DNA from: Antitrichia curtipendula
Taxonomy: Eukaryota > Streptophyta > Bryopsida > Hypnales > Leucodontaceae
DNA: 64,000 bases
Assembly: GCA_951230915.1 (NCBI GenBank)
Contig: OX579634.1
Location: forward strand, 50,667,570 to 50,731,569
Reading direction: 5' to 3'
Below, piece by piece: positions 58,926 through 64,000 of this stretch. A model generated the notes under the pieces. The model saw only the letters and a list, made by a program, of their open reading frames with translations. It did not search any database and was not told the origin of the DNA. The stretch's first letter is position 1. Every line of letters starts with the position of its first letter. Both the position numbers and the translations under genes were made by a program.

Positions 58926-59196
58926 CATTAAAGAAATCTAAACTCTCTACAAGATTGAGACATGTCATTCAAATGTGCAAATATAGAAAACAAAAAGAAA
59001 TAAATTACGATTTGAATTTTTTTGAAAAATCACATTTTGACATGGCACCTAAAGCAATAATGCAATATATGATTATTTAAATTTTTATTTTATTTTATTC
59101 CAAAAATATAAATATTTTTATTTTCACTATTTGTTGTATTTGTAAATTTGGCCAATAGAGAAATGGCCCTCTAAAGAGTCCAAATTTTTTCTAATG
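58926..59196. mobile_element. type D CATTA MITE
   Basis: The left 'cattaaagaaatctaaactc' pairs with the right 'gagtccaaattttttctaatg'. The core has 'ttttgacatggcacct', as in types A and B. It lies just downstream of the gag fragment. Confidence 0.6.
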
Positions 59197-59423
59197 CATA
59201 AGTTAGCTTGATGTAAAGCAATGCAATACTTACAAAGTAATGAGAAGGATAGAACATCTATAGTTTGTTTTGGAACCAAAATATTGCACCCTAGCTATTA
59301 TGGCAAGCAACTTGTTCTATTGAAGTAAAGATGAATTTTGAAACATTGGCAAAGTTCATACTTGTCACATCCTCTGCTGCACACCTAATTACAAGGCAAG
59401 TTCAATTTGCATATGTGCACCTT

Positions 59424-60359
59424 TTAACCCCTAAAGGACCAGCCTGCAGAATTTGGCAACATAAAAAAATTGGGCAGGTACATGTGGCCAGAGATTTACA
59501 AGTTTGAGGCTGAAATTTTAATAGAAGTTGTGGACGAGGAGTACCTTTCTTTTGAACTAAATTTTATGACATTTGGAAATACGAGTCAAAAGTTATGGCC
59601 TAATATGTTACTTTTTTTCTCAGCCGGGCAGTTAGGGCAGATCAGAAAAAATCACTTTTTTCAGAAACAAAAATTTGAAACTGGTTTTCCAGAGCTATCT
59701 ATACGTGGAAAGCTTTTAATCATTCCATTTTGACCAATGAGTCAAAAGTTATGAGGAGTTTTAGTTTGCGGGCAGTTTTGAAATCTCTACTCTCAAATAA
59801 ACTTTAAACTCTTTTATCTTACTCAATTTTCAATATTCTTTGAAAAAAATAAAATCATAGGATGTAGATTGTTTAATACAACATTTCAACCATTGGGATT
59901 GGCATTTTTCAATTTCATATCTAAATTCTCAACAATTTAGTATTTTGAATCATTCTTCTCTACTTCATTCTACTTACTATTTTTTTCCTATATGTTGTAC
60001 AATTCCAAATGATGTGAAATTTTTCAAGCATGTAGCCAACTTGTTTAGGAAAAAGAATCCAAAGAAGCACCACCATTTTGGACATTTTTTCATAGAAAAG
60101 TGAGCTTTTGAAGTGCAGCTGCCCGGTTTTTTGCAGGGGTCAAAAAACGATTTCAGTGATTTTGAATGCTTATATCTTGCAATCCACGTGGTGGAAATTT
60201 CTGAAATTTTTACCACATATTCTCAAGTCAGCATACTACAAGATCCTACGGTTACATGAGTCAAAAAGAAGTTTTTTTCAAAAATTTGGTACTTGTACTA
60301 AAAACGGCAGCTCTTGAGCGTTTTCAGTGAAAACATAGTCACGGAACTTTAGGGGTTAA
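59424..60359 (-). mobile_element. piggyBac-like element, copy 12 (subfamily II, reversed)
   Basis: It starts TTAACCCCTAAAGGACCAG and ends GAACTTTAGGGGTTAA. The interior is the reverse complement of subfamily II ('agtcaaaagttatgg', 'gtttgcgggcagtttt', 'aagtgcagctgcccgg'). Confidence 0.88.
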
Positions 60360-60399
60360 TGCAACCTTTGAAGCTTCAGCATCCACTCTAGCATCTATT

Positions 60400-61120
60400 G
60401 GTAACACATCATGGCCCACTACTTCACTACGCAATCCCTTGTCCCGCAATATTTGTAATGTTGCTCTACTTTGTTGTGATTTTGCCCCATCAAGATGTTA
60501 TGTAGAATAGCTTAACAAAAAACAACATCTGGATGAAGGTCACATACAATTTTGATTTCACTAGCAACTCCTAGAAGCTTTGCTTGAAAATACCAAAAGC
60601 ATTCTTTACAAAGCATATTTCCTTCAAAAGTTTTTTTGTTGAACAAGCATTTGAGCACGCTGTAGTTGAAGAGTCCTCTGTGGGGAACCACGAGCCACGG
60701 CAACAAGGGATAGCTACTATTTCCTATCAACTAGAGATGAATTCCTCTATGGAATAATGGACATCAAACAAATTGTGCATTCCCAAAGGATACAAAGATG
60801 ACCATTGCACTACATGAGCATCATTTGTGGAACCTGACATGCCTAAGTGGAGACCTAGAAAACCGCTTTCTATTGTCAATTATAGCTTAGTAGTTTATAG
60901 TGCCACTTCTAGGCTTTGAAGTTAAAGTGATACTCTGGTCAGTTTGTGGATTTTGCAATGTGCACATAGCTAGGTGCTGTCAATAGCTCAACCACAGTAG
61001 GCAATCCACATAGTTGTTTGAAATGTTCTAGGGTGTCCAATAGTTTTTGCCATCTTGCACATGATTTCATACAGCAACTCAGTGTCTATAGAATGCTCTT
61101 GCATAATAGCAGGAACAATC
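60400..61120 (-). pseudogene. HARBI1-like (PIF/Harbinger) transposase, decayed
   Basis: Minus-strand fragments follow the DDE_Tnp_4 order: CGLPTVV and YVHIAKSTN, PEYHFNFKA and KWHYKLLSYN, a decayed 'GS.HDA' region, then IGNSSYPLLPWLVVPHRG (the G-S-YPL-PWL motif with the third catalytic region), LFNKK, and LHPDVVFC. The fragments are in several frames with many stops, so the gene is dead. Boundaries are approximate. Confidence 0.7.
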
Positions 61121-62073
61121 AACTTTTTTACTGCAAATAATATTGAGTACAAGAACTAACTAGCACCATTTGCAAGCTTGAACAAAAAACATGCTTGATG
61201 GTCTACGTAAATTTAAGTTCTGAAATCAATGCCTTACGTAGTTTCTGACACCATTAGGTACAATAACGCCATTGGGTGCTCCTTCCTTATGCTCAATTGC
61301 AATTAGTGACAGTTATCAGCGAACATACCAAGTTAGATTATGTCTCGTAACAAGCCTAAGTCAGTGCTTTTGGGTTCTGGCAAACACAGTATTGTCAATG
61401 CATGATAGCACCCACATAATTTGTGTCATCTTGTCCATTGTAGTGCATATAGGAAGCCAAACAATCTTGTTTTTTATGAGAGAAATTTCCCTTGTGTACT
61501 TCTAAAAATATTACACTTCTTTCATATGATTGCTCAATAGTTTGCTACAGTACCACCTCGATTAGATGTTGCCTGCGTCTTTCTTTCTCGGCTTGAAAAT
61601 TTTGAAACGAGCTTCCCATTGTGAAAAATTTGATACAAAAGACATTCCTCTGCTCTGAACCCAGCCACAAGAATGAACAAGTATCCAGGAAGGAACTGAA
61701 ACTACAAATAAATAAATTCATTGACAACAGCTTCATTTTAATTTTCTTTTGTAGCTATAAACTCTAACCTATCATCTCTCATGGTTGAATTTATATACCA
61801 TCAATGTAACTATGAAGTAAAACTTGTTTAATTATTATGTCAGTGTAATCTAACAGAGTCAAATTCTTGCAAAGAGTAGAACTGTCATAAATCCTGCCCT
61901 TTCTATGGTTATTATACTCCAAAGACAGTCTATATGCAAAAATTGAATTATGGTGACATTAGTTGATCAATCCTAATTAACCCGCACCTTATGGATCCAA
62001 CAGGTTGTTAATGGAAATGAAATTGGAAGGATTCTACTGTAAAGATTAACTTGATGGACAGGATAATTTTGTA
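61121..62073. other. unassigned stretch
   Basis: It may include N-terminal remnants of the Harbinger-type transposase (minus-strand ORF at 61545-61736, unassigned). Nothing firmer. Confidence 0.3.
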
Positions 62074-62340
62074 TCAAGGTTGCTGTATAATTTCCTCAGC
62101 TGTAGGACAGTTGCATTGTAGCACTGCTACTCGATCTGAACCAGAATAATGCAGAACTACTTGCAAACATCTCTGTTCTATCTGGATACCAGGATGCATT
62201 GGTTTTCCGTGTATTTCGTTTCCTGTTTTTCGGGTTGTAAACGACACCCGTTCGCCACTTTCAAAGAAAAATGAAATATTCCTCTTACTTACAAGCAACT
62301 CCTCTCTATTTCTGAAATTATGATAAAATTGAACTTGCTT
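62074..62340 (-). other. possible last exon of an unrecognised gene
   Basis: On the minus strand an acceptor-like 'tttggaattgcaag' precedes an open stretch that starts QVQFYHNFRNREELLV and ends RVAVLQCNCPTAEEIIQQP with a stop. A donor-like 'gtaagt' also occurs inside it. I recognise no family. Two further open stretches upstream on the same strand (62475-62696 and 62960-63050) may belong to the same gene. Confidence 0.3.
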
Positions 62341-62474
62341 GCAATTCCAAAAACAAAGTAACACTCCTAATATATTAATGAAACTAACTTATTGCCGGTC
62401 ATTCTAGGGCTAATTAGAAATTGGAGGCTCAACAAATCCATGCCATTTGCTGTTGTCATGCCACAGTTGATGAA

Positions 62475-62696
62475 TCAATCGCCAATCAACTGCTCATCAA
62501 GGTTTGACAAATCTTGGCCAGCTGCTTTATTGTTTCCAGGCTTCTCTCCTGGATGCGAAAGCGCAAGTTGGCAATTTCGCAGAAGGCAAGCCACAAAACA
62601 CGGCATCTTATAATTCGAAACCGGGTTAAAATACTCCGACACAGGAGACGACTCCAGAATAAACAAAAGACTCAAAACAGTGATGATGTCGTGCAT
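62475..62696 (-). other. possible exon or short ORF of unknown function
   Basis: It begins with an ATG and a hydrophobic start (MHDIITVLSLLFILESSPVS) that could be a signal-anchor, and stops after LSNLDEQLIGD. The same frame continues open beyond the stop (INCGMTTANGMDLLSLQF), which suggests a decayed exon. The product is not recognised. Confidence 0.3.
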
Positions 62697-62774
62697 TGTA
62701 ACTGAATCGTTTCTTCAATCAAGAAGAAAAGTATCTAAATTAAACAATGCAAGCATGTGATTGTGATCAGCTTA

Positions 62775-62904
62775 GAGCATCCCCACTCCAACACGGGGAA
62801 GCAACACTTCAAATGGTCTGGACCATTAATCTTAGAAAATCTTCTAAGATCAATGGTTCAGACCATTTGAAGTGTTGCTTCCCCGTGTTGAAGTGGGGAT
62901 GCTC
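62775..62904. mobile_element. Tourist-like (PIF/Harbinger) MITE, 130-bp near-perfect hairpin, TSD TTA
   Basis: The arms start GAGCATCCCCACT and end AGTGGGGATGCTC. They pair almost perfectly over about 60 bp each, and the loop is only a few bases. TTA flanks both ends (62772-62774 and 62905-62907). Confidence 0.92.
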
Positions 62905-62949
62905 TTAGCCTTCAAAAATCTCCAGAACAGAACGGAAGCAGCTACTCCT

Positions 62950-63060
62950 CTGCTTTGATTTGAACAGCTCTCAGAGCGAGTCTCCCCTCCGCCTGACGTC
63001 GTTGCAGATCCCACAGAACCTTCACAATCACATGCAGGGTCGGTGGCATGGCCACGCTAG
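62950..63060 (-). other. possible short exon of unknown function
   Basis: A minus-strand ATG opens MPPTLHVIVKVLWDLQRRQA, continuing to VQIKAEE and a stop. Composition is balanced compared with the flanks. It lies between the Tourist-like MITE and the LINE tail. No family is recognised. Confidence 0.25.
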
Positions 63061-63133
63061 CTAAGTTTAAGTTTATATGATAATGATAGAAAAGTCCCTA
63101 GTAGAAAATGTGGCGGTTTGAGATGTTCCTATC

Positions 63134-64000
63134 TTTTTTTTTTTTTTTTTTGGCACAAATAAAGGAAACCTTTACTGCAAGAAGATCATACAAATGCTCA
63201 GCCGCAAACGGCCTGAGGGGTGAGAGCAAAGAAAAAGAAAAAAGAAAAAGGAAAGAAAAAAGGCAAAGCAACAACACGCCAACGGAGGCGCGGAATGCGC
63301 GCCAGAGGGACGGGAACCGTCCCGTCCCGGCACGCGAGAACTACGGAGGTTGAAAAACAAAGCCGGCCCTAGGGCCAGCAAGAGCCCATCTAGGGGAACC
63401 TTCGAACATAACTGCAAACACGTCACTGCGGCACCACCTCTTGATGAAACGGTCTCTCGCGGAGATCCAACGGTCCTGGGAACTCGCCTGGTGGCTGCAA
63501 ACTGAGCACCATTCTACTCTCCCATAGTCAACAACTCCAAGCCAAATACGTTGAAGCACTTTGGTGGGGTGCCACTTAACATCGTTGAAAGCGGCATCAT
63601 TGCGTTCAATCCAAATGGTCCATAGGATGACAGAGCGCAGAGCAGTCCATATGCTACTAAAAGAGTCAAATTTCCGAGGAATGCGGTCTGAAAAAATACC
63701 TTGCTTCCACGTGAGTGGACGCCAGGGCCCAGAGGCCTCCTAGAGGTCACAAGGGTATTCATAATGTGAATACCCCACTGCCAAGCCCGTTGGGCCGAAA
63801 AACACTCCCAGAACCGGTGGAGGACCGATTCAAGGGACTGCCTAGGGCAAACAGGGCATCCCGTGTCAAGAGCATGGTGAATGCGCCCTCGCCATGCATT
63901 GACCGCTACTGCACGATGCCAGACGAGCCAAAGAAGCCCAACCTCTTTTGGCGTCCGCGGCTTGATCCAGATGGTCTTCCAACGAAGTCTATACGAGGTG
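63134..64000 (-). mobile_element. LINE (non-LTR retrotransposon), 3' end with poly(A) tail
   Basis: The element runs in from the right window edge on the minus strand. After the ORF stop at 63341 comes a 3' UTR and then an 18-base A tail (T run at 63134-63151 on the plus strand). The 5' portion and the target duplication partner lie outside the window. Confidence 0.85.
63341..64000 (-). pseudogene. LINE ORF2 C-terminus (zinc-binding region after reverse transcriptase), partial
   Basis: The reading contains the zf-RVT-type pattern: WKTIWIKPRTPKEVGLLWL, WHRAVAVNAWRGR, CPVC followed by ESVLHRFWECFSAQRAW. It then continues as IWTALRSVILWTIWIERNDA, TKVLQRIWLG and ends GFVFQPP. The first and second halves are in different frames, with the shift near 63735 (around RRPLGP / WRPLTW), so the copy is inactive. 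The CPVC and H/C residues of the zinc-binding motif are visible. The reverse transcriptase and endonuclease lie beyond the window. Confidence 0.82.

Overview
The window looks like nuclear DNA of a land plant with a repeat-rich genome. Support comes from plant gene families (a DUF868 protein, a NARROW LEAF1-type protease-fold gene, a cytosolic-type O-acetylserine (thiol) lyase, an NLR-type leucine-rich-repeat exon and a FIZZY-RELATED/Cdc20-type WD40 piece), GT-AG introns in AT-rich DNA, and Stowaway, CACTA and Harbinger MITEs beside a Ty3-type gag and a LINE tail. A non-seed plant (fern, lycophyte or bryophyte) is my guess; the sequence does not settle it.

Gene content is low and mostly broken. 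From left to right: an unrecognised 194-codon ORF between 155-bp direct repeats (4.8-7.4 kb, minus); a DUF868 coding exon (9.0-9.86 kb, minus) with an AT-rich then GC-rich 5' region reaching 11.4 kb; a NAL1-like pseudogene (14.03-16.79 kb, plus) with identifiable lesions; a decayed Merlin/ISXO2-type transposase (17.2-17.9 kb, minus); a Cdc20/FZR WD40 fragment split by a CACTA-type MITE (25.5-25.8 kb, plus); an NLR LRR exon (29.8-31.0 kb, minus) head to head with the 3' five exons of an OAS-TL gene (33.2-34.6 kb, plus), both lacking their 5' parts; a three-exon acidic protein gene of unknown function (38.3-40.2 kb, plus); a Ty3-type LTR and gag fragment (57.06-58.77 kb, plus); a decayed HARBI1-like transposase (60.4-61.1 kb, minus); unrecognised short exon candidates (62.1-63.06 kb, minus); and the 3' end of a LINE with its poly(A) tail (63.13 kb to the window end, minus).

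The main structure of the window is a family of about 0.93-kb non-coding elements, with roughly ten complete or nearly complete copies plus relics. They begin TTAACCCCTAAAG and end CTTTAGGGGTTAA. Two self-nested copies show that TTAA is the duplicated target and CCCCTAAAGG the terminal inverted repeat. This is the signature of the piggyBac superfamily, which is not among the DNA transposons usually listed for land plants. A second set of mostly about 0.3-kb MITEs with CATTAG/CATTAC ends often lies inside these elements. One relative is a 1.3-kb element that is close to a complete palindrome.

The genes do not form a pathway or operon. The layout is a repeat landscape in which gene pieces have been truncated, invaded and separated. 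Intergenic stretches that I could not assign are listed as such.
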